Source: Typhlomys cinereus
Taxonomy: Eukaryota > Chordata > Mammalia > Rodentia > Platacanthomyidae
Length of the DNA: 64,000 nt
Direction of reading: 5' to 3'
Assembly: GCA_023101885.1 (NCBI GenBank)
Contig: JALPQD010000006.1
Location: 13,563,585 to 13,627,584, forward strand
Position numbers and translations under genes: made by a program. Under the pieces are notes generated by a model. The model saw nothing but the letters and a program-made list of their open reading frames with translations. It was not told where the DNA came from and did not search any database. Below are positions 12,073 to 23,767 of this stretch, piece by piece (position 1 is the first letter of the stretch; every line of letters starts with the position of its first letter).

Positions 12073-12139
<67 letters not shown>

Positions 12140-12169
12140 TGCACACACACACACACGCACACACACAAA
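12073..12169. repeat. (CT)n(CA)n compound microsatellite
   Basis: About 50 nt of CT dinucleotides pass directly into CA dinucleotides with a few interruptions (gcac). Frames on both strands through it (Ser-Leu or Glu-Arg repeats) are artefacts. Confidence 0.95.
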
Positions 12170-14819
12170 GAGGCACATGCACTCATGTTCATGCGTTCTA
12201 ATATACACTTTGATTGTATTTGCATTACATTAGAACTCCCTGCCTTGCCAGGGAGGAAGGCGAGCAGGAGGCATTCTACTACAGCGCTAATAGAAAGTCA
12301 TAAACGTTATCTGTGGTCTTTTCATTTGTTCCACAGGTCATTTACAAATCTAATGAATTTTAAAAGAAAAAGGAAACATGCATAAGCTGAGTAAGAAGAT
12401 AGGAATGAATTGCATCAGACATGTCATTTAAATAGACCTAGAAAACATGCTTGTCTAATTAGGGAGTTTGAGAGAAATCTAAGAAGCTTGAGAGAGAGTT
12501 TGGCGGACTATAGAGAATTCTTTCCATGGTCCAAAGAAATTCAGAAACGAATGGGTAATATTCTCCCTTCTTAGTTCATATGAATTAATCATATTATAAC
12601 CAGACTCTGCCACTAATATGTGTGATGAAGAGATTCTAGAACGAAAAAGAAATGCCCTGCATTCAAGAGACAGATACTTTGTGTACACAAGAAATATGAG
12701 CTTGAAATAAGCACTTCCTAAAAATGATTTTAAATTAAAAAGCTAAAAGATATTTTTATGGTATCATACTGTGAATTATGATTTGCTAATAATACAGGAC
12801 TTAAGTATGGTAACTTCTAAAAATATTGAATTGCATGTTGAAAATTAATGTAATAGTGAATGCACACACTTTTATGCACAAGACATGCCTTCCTTGATGC
12901 TAGATCACTTACTCGAGTACTCCCTGAAGTGCACATGCAACACCAGTGCTAATCCAAAAAGTCTACACCATTACTAAGGTAAAAAGATTTCCATCTTCTT
13001 TCCTATCATTGACTCTGATTAATATTGTGTTTGGTTCATAAAGCAGCTTTTCATAATTACTTATTTTATATTTCAGTGTAGACGATACATGGTTTGCTGC
13101 AGAGGAATGATACAAGTGCATTACAGACCAGTGGACCATTGTGAGAATTTAAAAAGATACTTTCTGTCTATTTTGTTTTATCTGAAATAGTTTCCACTTC
13201 AAATCACTTTAAATATTTTGCCTCCTTTCCTTTTATTTTAAATACTTTATTCCCCTAAATAAAGTTATATTTTTATTAAAGAAAAATTGAAAAATTAAAA
13301 AAAACTAAAGAGAAAATTTTCCTAGTACAATGTTGGTTTATTTTCTTTCAATCTTAAAAGTATGTACTTTTTAAACATTCAATCTTAATTTCAAAGGATA
13401 CATTATTTTGAGTCTTAATATTTAATTTTAAGGATATAATGGAAGCATATTACACCTTAAAAGTTCCATCATGTTCTAGCAAAGAAGTCATCCACATTTA
13501 CTTTTCAAATCTTTGTGTCTGAAGATACTGTGATAAGCATCACAGTTCATAAGACTACGAATTTTTTTAGTACTGATATTATTTCATTAGGATAAATTCA
13601 CAGATTCAGAATGTATACTACTTAATTACCTAAATTAAGCAATTCTTATGATTTTCAATTTCAGAAAGCATACTTTTTACTAGGTAAATGAATGAAGGCT
13701 GATGATTTAAGATAAATAAAACATGAAAAATTCATTAGAATTTCAATATTTATATCTAAATATAGGTAAGGAAAAGATATAGAGGGAAGTGTAAAATCCA
13801 CAAGAACAGACTATCTCCAGAATTTCCTGTGTGAAGTCAGTTAACTCAGAATCCTGAGCAGATCTCCAGTTTCGCTATGATAGAATGATTTATAACAAAA
13901 ATCCCTTCCACTGAGAAGCAAACTACAAATGCTGCATTGAATAATGTTTGTTAAAAACATCTTAAAGGGACTAAGGAGCAAGCAAATTACCACCGACATA
14001 AAAATTCAATGTCGTAAAAGGAGAAGTTTAAAGTCAATCATTCATAATAGTTGCTCTGTTATAAATAAATTGATAAATTCAGAACCAAATCACTTAAGGG
14101 AACAAGGGTTTTAGTTTGGTTTACAATTGCCAAGAAGAGCATACAACTTCTGACAGAACTGGCCACATTATATCTATAGGACAGACAGGGACTTTCTTCA
14201 TATGTCAGGTATACATACAGAAGGATGTGAACTTCCTCCACTACATTCTTCCTTATATATCTGCCCAGGGACTATTCCTACCCACCAGGGCTGGGTCTTT
14301 TCCATCAATTATACAATCTCTTGTAGGATTGTTTGAGACATAACTATTAATTTCTTGTATCTCTGCCCAGAACTCAGAGCCTTCAGCTGTCAAGTTGACA
14401 CCAGGATCTAACTATGAAACCATTACTTGCCACTTTTTTCTACTCAAGACATTGCTGATTTGCAAATTGCAATGTGATGAAAAGAATGAACAGAAAAATC
14501 TACATCTAAACATTAAGTCTTACCAGGCTGAAAAGCAAAAGCTATATGCTATGGAGTTATCATAGCAACTGAGACATAAACTTGAAAGAGAAATCTGCAC
14601 TACAAGTTCACTGAAGTCAAGACATAGGGGAACCTGAATATCTGGCAGCAGGTGAACATTTAAAAAAAAATGCCAATACTACTTAGTACTTATATACTGT
14701 AATTTACAACAATATATATATTATACATATATATCTAGTAAGTTACATACATTAACGTTAAAATCTTATATGTAGAACATAAAAAAGTAGAGTAAATGGT
14801 GGGGGCCACTGGCTAGGCA
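12170..14819. other. Unique AT-rich DNA, no gene seen
   Basis: No recognised gene or young repeat. Very AT-rich at 13000-13800. Short frames at 12185-12385, 12479-12688, 14059-14241 and 14116-14343 have no domains. Confidence 0.4.
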
Positions 14820-14820
14820 A

Positions 14821-14851
<31 letters not shown>

Positions 14852-14891
14852 TGTGTATGTGTGTTGTGTGTGTGTGTATGTGTGTGTGTGT
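14820..14891. repeat. (TG)n microsatellite
   Basis: Interrupted TG dinucleotide run with TATG and TTG interruptions. Confidence 0.95.
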
Positions 14892-15021
14892 AAGGGCATG
14901 GAGAATGCAGCAATGTTGAAAAAGACACAGTTTCAGAAATTATCTATATAAATTCTGTAAGAAAGGAGAGGGAAATAAAAAAATGAATGTCTAAGGCAAA
15001 GAAGTTAAAAAGAAATACATG

Positions 15022-15315
15022 GGACCAGAGAAATGCTCAGGAATTAAATAAGTTTTCTTTACAAACAGAAGGTCCTGAGTTCAGATCCTGATTCACACTT
15101 AAAAATGCCAATCAGAAATGGTAGCAACCTGTACTTCCAGTCATGGAAGACAGAACCTAGGAAATTCCAGAGACAAGCAAATAGGAGGTAGAAAAAATCC
15201 AGGGTGATTCCCAAAGTCACCCTCTGCCCACCATAGGCACACAGAGTGCCCTCTGATATACACAGACAAACACACAAACACAACACACACACACAAATAA
15301 TAAATTTAATACTTA
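15022..15315 (+). mobile_element. tRNA-derived SINE with near-perfect 15-bp TSD
   Basis: The head contains 'aatgctcagg' (A-box region) and 'ggtcctgagttcagatcctg' (B-box region). The body 'gtcatggaagacagaaccta', 'atccagggtgattcccaaag', 'agagtgccctctgatata' and a short CA-rich tail match the older SINE subfamily seen at 8.7 kb. Flanks 'aaaaagaaatacatg' (15007-15021) and 'aaaaagaaatatatg' (15316-15330) differ by one base. The upstream flank begins after 'gtt', giving a TT/AAAA L1 endonuclease-type site. Confidence 0.88.
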
Positions 15316-15330
15316 AAAAAGAAATATATG

Positions 15331-16374
15331 AAGATACAAAGCAGATAGATATTAGAAATTATAACAATGTAACAGAATTAAATATCCTATATGAATAATT
15401 CAACATAAACACTATAATCTATAATATTTGATTAGAATTTTAAGAAACAGCAACAATATGATAGTTGCAAGACTCACATTTCAAATATGAGTACACAGAT
15501 ATGCTGAAAAGAAAAGAATGAAGAATATTACTAACAGAATACCAAAAAAAAAGGTAGTGGATAGTCACAGATTACAATAGTCTCAGTAGAACATAATGCC
15601 AGAAATAGAAATAGCTCAAGAAAAGCTTTAAGTAATAGACAGTTCCACTTAGTCTATTCAGAAGATATCTCCATATAAATTACTACAGAACCAAAACTAT
15701 TGCATAAAATCAGGAATTGTTTAGCAGAAAGGAAAAGGATACATAAAAGGATACATAAAAAGGATACATAAATAATCATAAAAGAAATTTTAACTTTTTT
15801 CAGTCTTTGATAAAAGACAAGGATTACAAACTTGTAATTATGATGCTACTGATAGCATCAATTTGTATAACTTTGGAAACTGGCAATATCTATTAAAGTT
15901 GAACATAAGCTTATTAACAATGCTTTTCCTATATAATAGAAATATACAAGCCATGTGCTGGAAACTAGTAAACTATCCATCTCTTCCATGTATTCATAAA
16001 CAGTGGATTACAACTGTATTGGACTGTATACCTCAATGAGTGAGGTACAAAAAGAATGATATTAATAAAAGGACTTTGAATGCATGGCAACCAAAATTAA
16101 TTCAAAATCAAACATTTTTGATCTGAGATGTTTCTAGTAGTACTTTTCTATTGTATATTTCTACCGGAATGTCTATATGGTTTCTTGTGATTGCACTGAA
16201 GCTTCACTTCTGAACTAAAAACAAAGCATACACAACTAACATTGAGCATACCACCATGCCACACAATGAACACTGTCATTTCTGATTTACATCTCAGCTC
16301 AGACGTAAAAATATTGCAAAAGAAAGAAGTTTACGCTCATATGTAAACAAAATGTTTCTTTCATTTCACCACTC
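15331..16374. other. AT-rich DNA with a short tandem repeat at 15.73 kb
   Basis: Three copies of a 12-14 bp unit ('aggatacataaa') lie at 15737-15772. Otherwise there is nothing recognisable and no gene. Confidence 0.5.
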
Positions 16375-17190
16375 TGGGAGGATATAGGGACTAGGAGATA
16401 GACTGTAAACATCTGGCAAATGGGACACTGACTGCCACCCCTGCTGGGTCCTATTCCTAAACTTCCATCTACCCTTGAGTTTCCTCTTCCATTAATATCT
16501 TTATTTAAACCATCTTTTATCTTTGGTTAGGAGGTGACATTTGATACCAATCAGGATGCAGCCAAAAGCAGTGCAGGAAAACCAAAACTGAAAACAACAA
16601 ACCATAATTCAGAACAACAAAGACCCAACATTATTCACTTATTAACCAGACCAGTCAAATCTCTTCCCATCCTAAAGCTTGGGAAACCTTGTAGAAGAGG
16701 CTACAGCAAGATTGTAAGAGTCTAAAAATGGTGAGAACCAATGATATGCAAGATATTCCACACACATTAGGACTGCAACAGCCCGAATTGGACTTTACCT
16801 GACCTGCACAATGGCTGACATGTCAAAGACCCCCAAATCTAGCATGGATCAAAGGAGAGAAGGCTCCAGGCAGTAGGATCCTTAGAAGCAAGGGATTAAA
16901 CAGTCATAATAGAGTCCCCATACTAACAGGGAGCCCAAGAAGGGCCTCCAGGCTATGCCAGAGTCCTAGGGTGGAGGACTCAGAGGGAGGTTTGGCACTC
17001 ACACAGAAGGATGCTCTAAGGTATGGGAGAAAGGGAGAGGCACTGGAAAAGGGGAAGGGAGGGAAGAGGATAAAAGGAAGGGGAAAAGGGAGGGAGTGCA
17101 ATAGGGGACAAATAGGGAGGGGGAAGGGAGAACACAGGGGTACCTATTGAGCTTGTATAAGTAGGAAAAAAATGAAACATGGGAGAAAGA
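16375..17190 (+). mobile_element. Older L1 3' UTR fragment
   Basis: Co-linear with the second half of the full-length L1 3' UTR but diverged: 'cttccatctacccttgag', 'gaggtgacatttgatacc', 'gcagtgcaggaaaacc', 'cagtaggatccttagaagc', a purine-rich tract (17030-17150) and the terminal 'cctattgagcttgtataagt' with an A-rich end. Together with the copy at 36.9-38.4 kb it appears to represent an older sister subfamily. It lies directly 5' of the full-length L1 but has its own 3' end, so it is a separate insertion. Confidence 0.8.
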
Positions 17191-17313
17191 AAGAATAAAA
17201 AAAAGAAAAGAAAGATTCAATACTTTGTTTTGTCATTCTCCATTAATGTATATATAAAATTAATATAAAATAATTGTATTGGGTTAGGATGTTTGCTTTT
17301 AAAAGTTGATATT

Positions 17314-17327
17314 AAAAACTAAAAATA
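17314..17327 (+). repeat. 5' target-site duplication of full-length L1
   Basis: 'aaaaactaaaaata' is repeated exactly at 23768-23781. The base context is 'gatatt/aaaaac', a canonical L1 endonuclease cleavage site (TT/AAAA). Confidence 0.85.
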
Positions 17328-17739
17328 GCTCCGTTCCCGCCACTCCCCCGCCCCAGACACACGCGCGCAGTCCAGCAGGGCCTCACCACTCGACCTAGGT
17401 AAGCTCCGTCCCCGCCTACCCCCAGAACCCCAGGCCGCCCAAGGGACCCAGCTCCTCCCACCATCCAGCCGGAGCAGCCGCGCAGGGCCTGGGAGGAGGA
17501 GGAGGACACCTCCTGTGCGCCCCCGCCCCCAGGTCCCCCAGGTTAAATAGCGCCCCACGACGGCCCATCCTCCCTTCCCTCCACTCCTCTGCCCAGGACG
17601 CCCCCGTGGTCCAGCCAGGCCTCACCGCAGGACCTAGGTAAGCTGCGTTCCCGCCCACCCCCAGAACCCCAGGCCAAATAATTCAGTTTAGTGAAAAACG
17701 CACAGAAATTGAAAGAAGATCTTAAGAGTTAAAACGACA
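17328..17739 (+). promoter_or_regulatory. L1 5' UTR/internal promoter with tandem monomers
   Basis: The sequence is C/G-rich and CpG-containing, sharply unlike its AT-rich surroundings. A 239-bp period is visible: 'ggcctcacc' recurs at 17379 and 17618, and 'cctaggtaagc' at 17394 and 17633. One complete unit spans about 17402-17640, preceded by a 74-bp partial unit and followed by the first 35 bp or so of a third before unrelated sequence leads to ORF1. Monomeric 5' UTRs with promoter activity are known from mouse L1s; a promoter role here is inferred. Each unit ends with 'taggtaagc', a good match to a splice-donor consensus. Minus-strand frames across 17312-17658 are GC-composition artefacts. 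Confidence 0.8.
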
Positions 17740-18800
17740 ATGCCAAAGTCAAAGTGCAAATCCATGAGAAACAACACTCAAGTAAACAAATCTCCCACTG
17801 AAGAAATTAATCCCATGTTAGACTCCAACCAGAACAAACCCATGGAAAATGGCCAAGAAAGTCTGACCCAGGATAATGACCTTCAAATTATGATCATTAC
17901 CATGTTCAATACTATGAAAGAGGAAATCCGGGAAGAATTAAATAATCGAATCAATCGCTTTGAAGAAGAACACAACAGACACTTGGAAGAGTTGAGAAAA
18001 ACAGTGCAAGAAACAAAAACTGGCATAGAGCAGTTAAAGCACACTCAAGCAGCATTTAAAACTGAGCTAAAAGACAAGTAATCTTCAACCCAGAACTCCA
18101 GAGATTCTTATCAGCAGAACTAAGGAAGCAGAAAACAGAATTTCAGACCTTGAAGATAAAGTGGGAGTATTAACCAGCTCAATGGAAGAGGTTATTAAAG
18201 CCAAAAAGATACTTGAGAGAAATATTCAGGAGATATGGGACACGCTGAAGAAGCCTAACATGCGTATTCATGGAATACCAGAGCAAGAATCTCAAAATAC
18301 TACCCCTGAGGAATTTTTTCAAACCATTATCAAGGAAAACGTTCCTCATCTAAAAAAAGAGAAGCCCATCCATATAGAAGACGCATTCCGCACTCCAAAC
18401 AGATATGACCAAAACAGAAGCTCGCCACAGCAAATAATAGTCAAAACACTCCACATTCAAGATAAAGAACTGGTGCTGAGAGCTTCAAAGGAGAAAAAAC
18501 AAGTCACTTTTAAAGGTAAACCTATTAAAATAACAAAACGACTTCTCTGTCAAAACAGTAAAAGCAAGAAGAGCTTGGAGAGACATACTTCAAGTACTGA
18601 ATGAGCAAAAATGTCAACCTAGGCTGATTTACCCAGCAAAACTATCAGTCATGATCAACAGAGAAAGAAAAATCTTCCAGCACAAAGACAACTTGAAGGG
18701 ATACATGTCCACCAAACCAGGCCTTCAAAAAATGCTAGAAATGATACTCAAGCTTGAAGAAAAAAACAGGCATATCCAGGAGAACAGAGGGCAAGTATAA
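17740..18800 (+). pseudogene. L1 ORF1 (RNA-binding chaperone), frameshifted
   Basis: ORF1p is the trimeric L1 RNA-binding protein that packages L1 RNA in cis. Reading starts at ATG 17740 with a Lys-rich MPKSK-type start. Residues 40-115 are Glu/Lys/Leu-rich with coiled-coil character. The frame is lost near 18075 (a stop follows at 18079-18081) and resumes one frame over, covering the rest of the coiled coil and the RRM-like domain ('RIHGIPE' near 18270 is a typical L1 ORF1p RRM start). A second one-base shift near 18540 moves the C-terminal domain ('QPRLIYPAKLS' region) into the third frame, which ends at TAA 18798-18800. The span of about 353 codons is normal for a rodent ORF1p. Two +1 shifts account for all three frames used. 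Confidence 0.93.
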
Positions 18801-18850
18801 CACCATTAAAAGCGAAGCAATATACTTATAAAAACTAAAAAACATAATAA

Positions 18851-21800
18851 ATGTCTGGAATTGAAAATAGTTTCTCCATTATAACACTAAATGTTAATGG
18901 AATTAACTCACTAAATCAAGAGACACAGATTACAAATTTGGATTAAAAATCACAATCCATCAATCTGCTGCCTGCAGGAAACCCATCTCACCACAAGAGA
19001 TAGGAATGCCCTAAAAATAAAAGGCTGGTCAACATTTCTACAAGCTAATGGAAGCAGAAAACAGGCAGGGGTAGCCATTATGACATCAGACAAAGTGGAC
19101 TTCAAACCAAAGAAAATTAAAGAGACACGGATGGAAATACATTTTAGTCACAGGTACAATTCACCAGGAAGACTTCACAATACTGAACATATATGCACCC
19201 AATACGGGCCCCTCCATATTCATTAAGAAAACCTACAGCGTCTAAAGCAAGAAATCAACACCCAAACGATAATTCTTGGGGACTTCAACACCGCCCTCTC
19301 AACATGGGATAGATCAACAGGTCAAAAGCTTAACAGAGACACTTTGGACCCTAATCAAACCCTTAAAAAAATGGACCTTACAGATCTCTATCGAACTTTT
19401 CACCCATGCACCAAAGAATACACATTTTTCTCAGCAGCACAGGGAACTTTCTCCAAAACAGATCACATACTGGGCCACAAAACGAATCTACACATGTACA
19501 AAAAAGTTGAAATTCTAACCTGTGCCCTGTCAGACCACCATGGCCTAAAGCTGGACATCCAAAACACAGCAAACAAGAGAAAATACACTAACTCCTGGAA
19601 ACTTAATAATATGATGCTGAATGAGAACTGGATTCAGGAAGAGATTAAAAAGGAAATTCAAGATTTCCTGAAAGCAAATGATAATGAAAATATAACTTAC
19701 CAAAATCTCTGGGACACAATGAAAGCTGTCCTAAGGGGTAAGTTCATAGCTCTTAATGCCTACATCAAAAAAATGGAAACATCAGAGATAAACAAATTAA
19801 CAATCTGGCTTAAAGCTTTAGAGAAACTAGAACAATCTGATCCCAAAAGTAGTAGAAGAGAGGAGATTAGCAAAATAAGGGGAGAAATATCTGAAATCGA
19901 GATTAAGAAAATGATAGAAAAAAATCAACCAGTCAAAAAGCTGGTTCTTTGAAAAATTCAATAAGATTGATACACCCCTAGCTAAACTAACCAAAAGCAA
20001 GAGAGAGAAAACCCCAAATTAACAAAATTAGAAATGAACATGGAGTTATCACTACTGATACCCAAGAAATCCAGAGAATTATAACATCATATTTCAAAAA
20101 CTTATACTCTGTGAAGTTTGACAACACAAAAGAGATAGATGAATTTCTAAGTAAACACAACTTACCTAAATTGAATCAGGAAGTTGTGAATTATTTAAAT
20201 AGTCCTATAACATATAAGGAAATTGAGGAAGTAATCTTGAATCTTCCCACCAAAAAATGTCCTGGACCAGATGGATTCAGCACAGAGTTCTACCAGACAT
20301 TTAAGGAGTTAATAACACCAATACTCCTCAAACTGTTCCATTAAATACCAAAGGAAGGAACACTACCAAATTCCTTCTATGAAGCTAATATCGTTTTAAT
20401 CCCAAAACCTAATAAAGATTCACTTAAAAAAGAAAACTATAGGCCGATCTCTCTGATGAACACAGACGCAAAGATTCTCAACAAAGTCTTAGCAAATCGG
20501 ATTAAAAAACACATTAAAAAGATCATTCACTGGGACCAAGTAGGCTTCATCCTCGGCACACAAGGTTGGTTCAACATACGCAAATCAATAAATGTAATTC
20601 ATCATGTAAACCAGTCCAAAGTCCAAGACCACATGATACTCTCGATAGATGCAGAAAAAGCTTTTGACAAGATCCAACAGACTTTTATGATCAAAACGCT
20701 AGAGACAGTAGGAATGGAAGGAACCTTTATCAATATAATAAAAGCTGTATACAACAAGCCCACAGCAAGGATTATGCTCAATGGGGAACAATTGGAAGCA
20801 TTCCCACTTCGATCAGGAACTAGACAAGGCTGTCCACTCTCACCACTTCTATTCAATATTGTACTTGAAGTCTTAGCTGAAGCCATATGACAAGAAAGGG
20901 ACATAAGAGGGATTCAAATCGGCAAGGAAGAAGTCAAGCTATCCCTATTTGCAGATGACATGATCTTATACCTGAGTGATCCCAAAAACTCCACCAGGAA
21001 GCTTCTGGAACTAATTGAGAAGTTCCGCAGGGTAGTAGGATACAAAATAAATGTGCAAAAATCAGAGGCGTTCCTATATGCCCAGAATGAAAGAAGTGAA
21101 AAAGCCTTGAGAGAAACAATCCCATTTACTATAGCCCCTAAAAAAATGAAATACCTTGGTATAAACCTAACCAAGGAGGTAAAAGACCTTTACAATGAAA
21201 ACTTTAAAATCCTAAAGAATGAAATAGCAGAAGACACCAGAAGGTGGAAAGACCTCCCTTGTTCCTGGATTGGCAGAATCAACATTGTAAAAATGACCAT
21301 CCTACCAAAGGCAATATACAAATTCAATGCTATACCAATTAAAATCCCAAAGCCATTCTTTAAAGAAGTTGACCAAACAATCTCAAAGTTCATATGGACG
21401 CACAAAAGACCCAGGATAGCAAAGACAATCCTGAGTAACAAAAACACTGCTGGAGGTATTACCATTCCAAACCTTAGTCTATACTACAAATCCATAGTTA
21501 TAAAGACAGCCTGGTACTGGCTCCAAAATAGACACACAGATCAATGGATAAGGATTGAAGACCCAGATATAAGCCCACAAAATTACAGCCATTTGGTCTT
21601 TGACAAAGGGGCCCAAAGAATCCAATGGAAAAAGAAAGCATCTTCAACAAATGATGCTGGCAAAACTGGATCTCCACATGCAGAAGATTAAAGCTGGACT
21701 CATACTTGTCACCATGTACAAGACTTAATTCCAAATGGATCAAGGACCTTGATATCAGGCCAGAGATTATTAAAACCATACTTGAAAGGATAGGGAACTC

Positions 21801-22674
21801 CCTCGAACTGATTGGGCTAGGCCAACAGTTCCTAAACAGACATCCAATGGCACAGTCACTGCTACCAACTCTCAACAGCTGGGATCTTGTGAAATTAAAG
21901 AGCTTCTGTTCAGATAAAGAGATTGTTACACGAGCTCAAAGGCAACCCACAGAATGGGAGAAAATCTTCACTAACCACACATCTGATAGAGCTCTACTGT
22001 CCAGAGTGCACAAAGAACTTAGAAAACTAAACACCAAGGAAACCAATGGCCCAATTAAAAAATGGGCCCTGGAACTTAAAAGAAACTTTACCAGGGATGA
22101 AATTAAAATGTTTAACAAATATCTTAAAAAATGCTCCACATACTTAGCCATCAGGGAAATGCAAATCAAAACTTTCCTGAGGTATCATCTTACCCTGGTC
22201 AGGATGGCAAAAATCCACCATACAAACAACAACAAATGCTGGAGAGGATGTGGAGAGAGGGGAACTCTCCTATATTGCTGGTGGGAATACAGGCACATAC
22301 AGCCACTCTGGCGAGCGGTCTGGAGATTCTTAAAGAAATTAGAGATTGAAATGCCATATGACCCTGCTATTCCACTTTTGGGAATAACCCCCCATACAGC
22401 AGAGGTTCACCTCGATAGCACAAGCACGACCATGTTCATAGCAGCACTGTTTACAATAGCAAAGTCATGGAATCAACCCAAATGTCCAACAGTTGACGAG
22501 TGGATAAGGAAACTGTGGTACATCCTTACAATGGAGTACTATTCAGCTATCAAAAAGGATGAATTACTGGAATTTGCCGGGAAATGGATGACATTAGAAA
22601 CAATTATATTAAGTGAAGTATCCCAAGCCCAGAAAATTAAGCGCCGTATGTACTCCCTAATATGTGGCTCCTAG
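18851..22674 (+). pseudogene. L1 ORF2 (endonuclease-reverse transcriptase), broken
   Basis: ORF2p nicks target DNA and reverse transcribes L1 RNA at the nick. From ATG 18851 the span is 1,274-1,275 codons, the usual length. Endonuclease: 'LNVNG' near 18887, 'QETHL' near 18975, 'LGDFN' near 19275 and 'SDHH' near 19529 hold the expected catalytic residues, spread over shifted frames. Reverse transcriptase (about 20110-21690, one frame): '[11 protein letters not shown]', '[12 protein letters not shown]', '[14 protein letters not shown]' and the active-site 'FADD' at 20948-20959. C-terminal Cys region near 22240-22300 ('CWRGCGERGTLLYCWWEY') has Tyr where L1 usually has His and the last Cys. In-frame stops lie at 20342-20344 and 20888-20890 (the latter a likely Arg CGA to TGA), a frameshift near 21627, and several lesions before 19340. 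The end is TAG 22672-22674. Confidence 0.95.
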
Positions 22675-23714
22675 CACCAAATCCACCCAGCCCACCTTGA
22701 GACACTCATAGGTAAATCTATGTATTACCTACAGTAATTGCAAGGATTATGAACAGGAGGGATGGGGTTGGAGGGCCACACCAGAAAGAAGGAGAGAAGT
22801 GACCATGTTACAGTAGAGAAAATAGGCCTCCATCAAGGACTGCAAGTAAGCAATGTGACACCTGGTTAAGTTCACAGATGTTCGTTCCTGATCATGTACA
22901 ACTAAGGGGGTATGATCTCACCAGAAGGGGAGGGCATATAGTCTGGCAGATAAAAAGTAACCATTTTGCAAATGGGTGATTGACCCCTCCCTCACTGCGG
23001 TTTCTTACTTTTATTACATCTACCCTTGAATGTGCTATTATAATAAGACTCCAGTTTAATAGCTTTTTGTCTCTGGCCAGGGGTGACATACAGTGCCCAT
23101 CAGGATGGAGTGAAGGGCATTGCAGGAGGAGCAAAACTGCAAAAGAAAATCAACAAACCATAATCCAGAACTTCAGAGACTCTATATCAACCACCTAGAA
23201 CTAGGCCAGCTTAGTCTCTCCCCATCCTGAAGCTCAGGGAAATTTGAGGAAGAGGGGGCGGTAAGAGTGTAAGAGCAAAAGGATGGGAGGAGCAATGATT
23301 TGCAAGATACTGCACACAAGTTAGGGCCAAAGTAATTATAATTGTACTTTGCATGCCCTGAGCAATGTCCAACACACAAAGTCTAGCATCTGCTAAAGGC
23401 ACCAAGATCCTTGGAGGCAAGGGATTGGCAGCCACAGCAGCATTCCTATGCTTAAGGGAAACACGGGAAAGGGTTCAGGGAAATGCCACTGGGTCCTTGT
23501 ACGTCATCGGAGAGGAGTGCCCAGAGGAGAGTCAGGCATGCACAAGAAAGGACTCTCTGGGAATTGGGGCGGGAGGCACTTAGGGGTGGGGAGGGAGGGA
23601 TGAGGGGAGGGGGAGTAGGGGGTGGGGGAGTAGGGGGTTCGGGGGAGGAGGAGGGAGGGAGGGAACTGGTGTACCTATTAAGTTTGTATGAGCTGAAATA
23701 ATAATAAAAATGCA
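22675..23714 (+). other. L1 3' UTR with G-rich polypurine tract
   Basis: About 1 kb from the ORF2 stop to the first poly(A). A purine-rich, G-run-rich tract occupies about 23570-23660, followed by the terminal 'agtttgtatgagctgaaata' and AATAATAATAAA. Nine other fragments in this window derive from this UTR or older versions of it. Compared with the copies at 4.0 and 45.7 kb, this element lacks about 12 bp near 23370, between short 'caca' repeats. Confidence 0.92.
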
Positions 23715-23722
23715 TAAAAAAA

Positions 23723-23759
23723 GAAAATGAAATAAAATGGCCAGGGTTTTCCATCATTC
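23723..23759 (+). other. Probable L1 3'-transduced segment
   Basis: After the L1 3' end and a first A-run (23716-23722) comes a 37-nt non-L1 sequence, then a second A-run (23760-23772) and then the TSD. Other L1 3' ends here (6.56, 45.99 and 51.83 kb) lack this segment and go directly to A-tail and TSD. An AATAAA at 23731-23736 lies 23 nt before the second A-run, a normal spacing for mRNA cleavage. This fits readthrough of the parent L1's own signal. Confidence 0.75.
23731..23736 (+). promoter_or_regulatory. AATAAA polyadenylation signal in transduced segment
   Basis: Canonical hexamer 23 nt upstream of the second poly(A) run of the L1. It probably served the parent locus from which this L1 was copied. 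Confidence 0.6.
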
Positions 23760-23767
23760 AAAAAAAA

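Larger units (their letters stand above)
17328..23767 (+). mobile_element. Full-length but inactive LINE-1 element
   Basis: About 6.4 kb. In order: CpG-rich 5' UTR (17328-17739), ORF1 (17740-18800), a 50-nt spacer, ORF2 (18851-22674), a 3' UTR with G-rich tract (22675-23714), a first poly(A), a 37-nt extra segment and a second poly(A). It is bounded by a 14-bp direct repeat. Both ORFs carry frameshifts and stops, so this copy cannot move on its own, but every structural part of an autonomous L1 is present. Some stops are CGA to TGA changes, as expected from methylated-CpG decay after insertion. Confidence 0.95.

Noticed and set aside
11912..12233. Frames with long Glu-Arg or Ser-Leu repeats
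   Set aside because: Produced by the (CT)n(CA)n microsatellite read on either strand.
17312..17658. Three overlapping minus-strand frames with Gly/Arg/Pro-rich products
   Set aside because: They lie antisense to the GC-rich L1 5' UTR monomers. GC-rich DNA has few stops, and the frames repeat because the monomers repeat.
23452..23757. 101-codon Pro/Ser-rich minus frame
   Set aside because: Shadow of the G-rich L1 3' UTR tract. Equivalent frames appear at 31884-32264 and elsewhere for the same reason.
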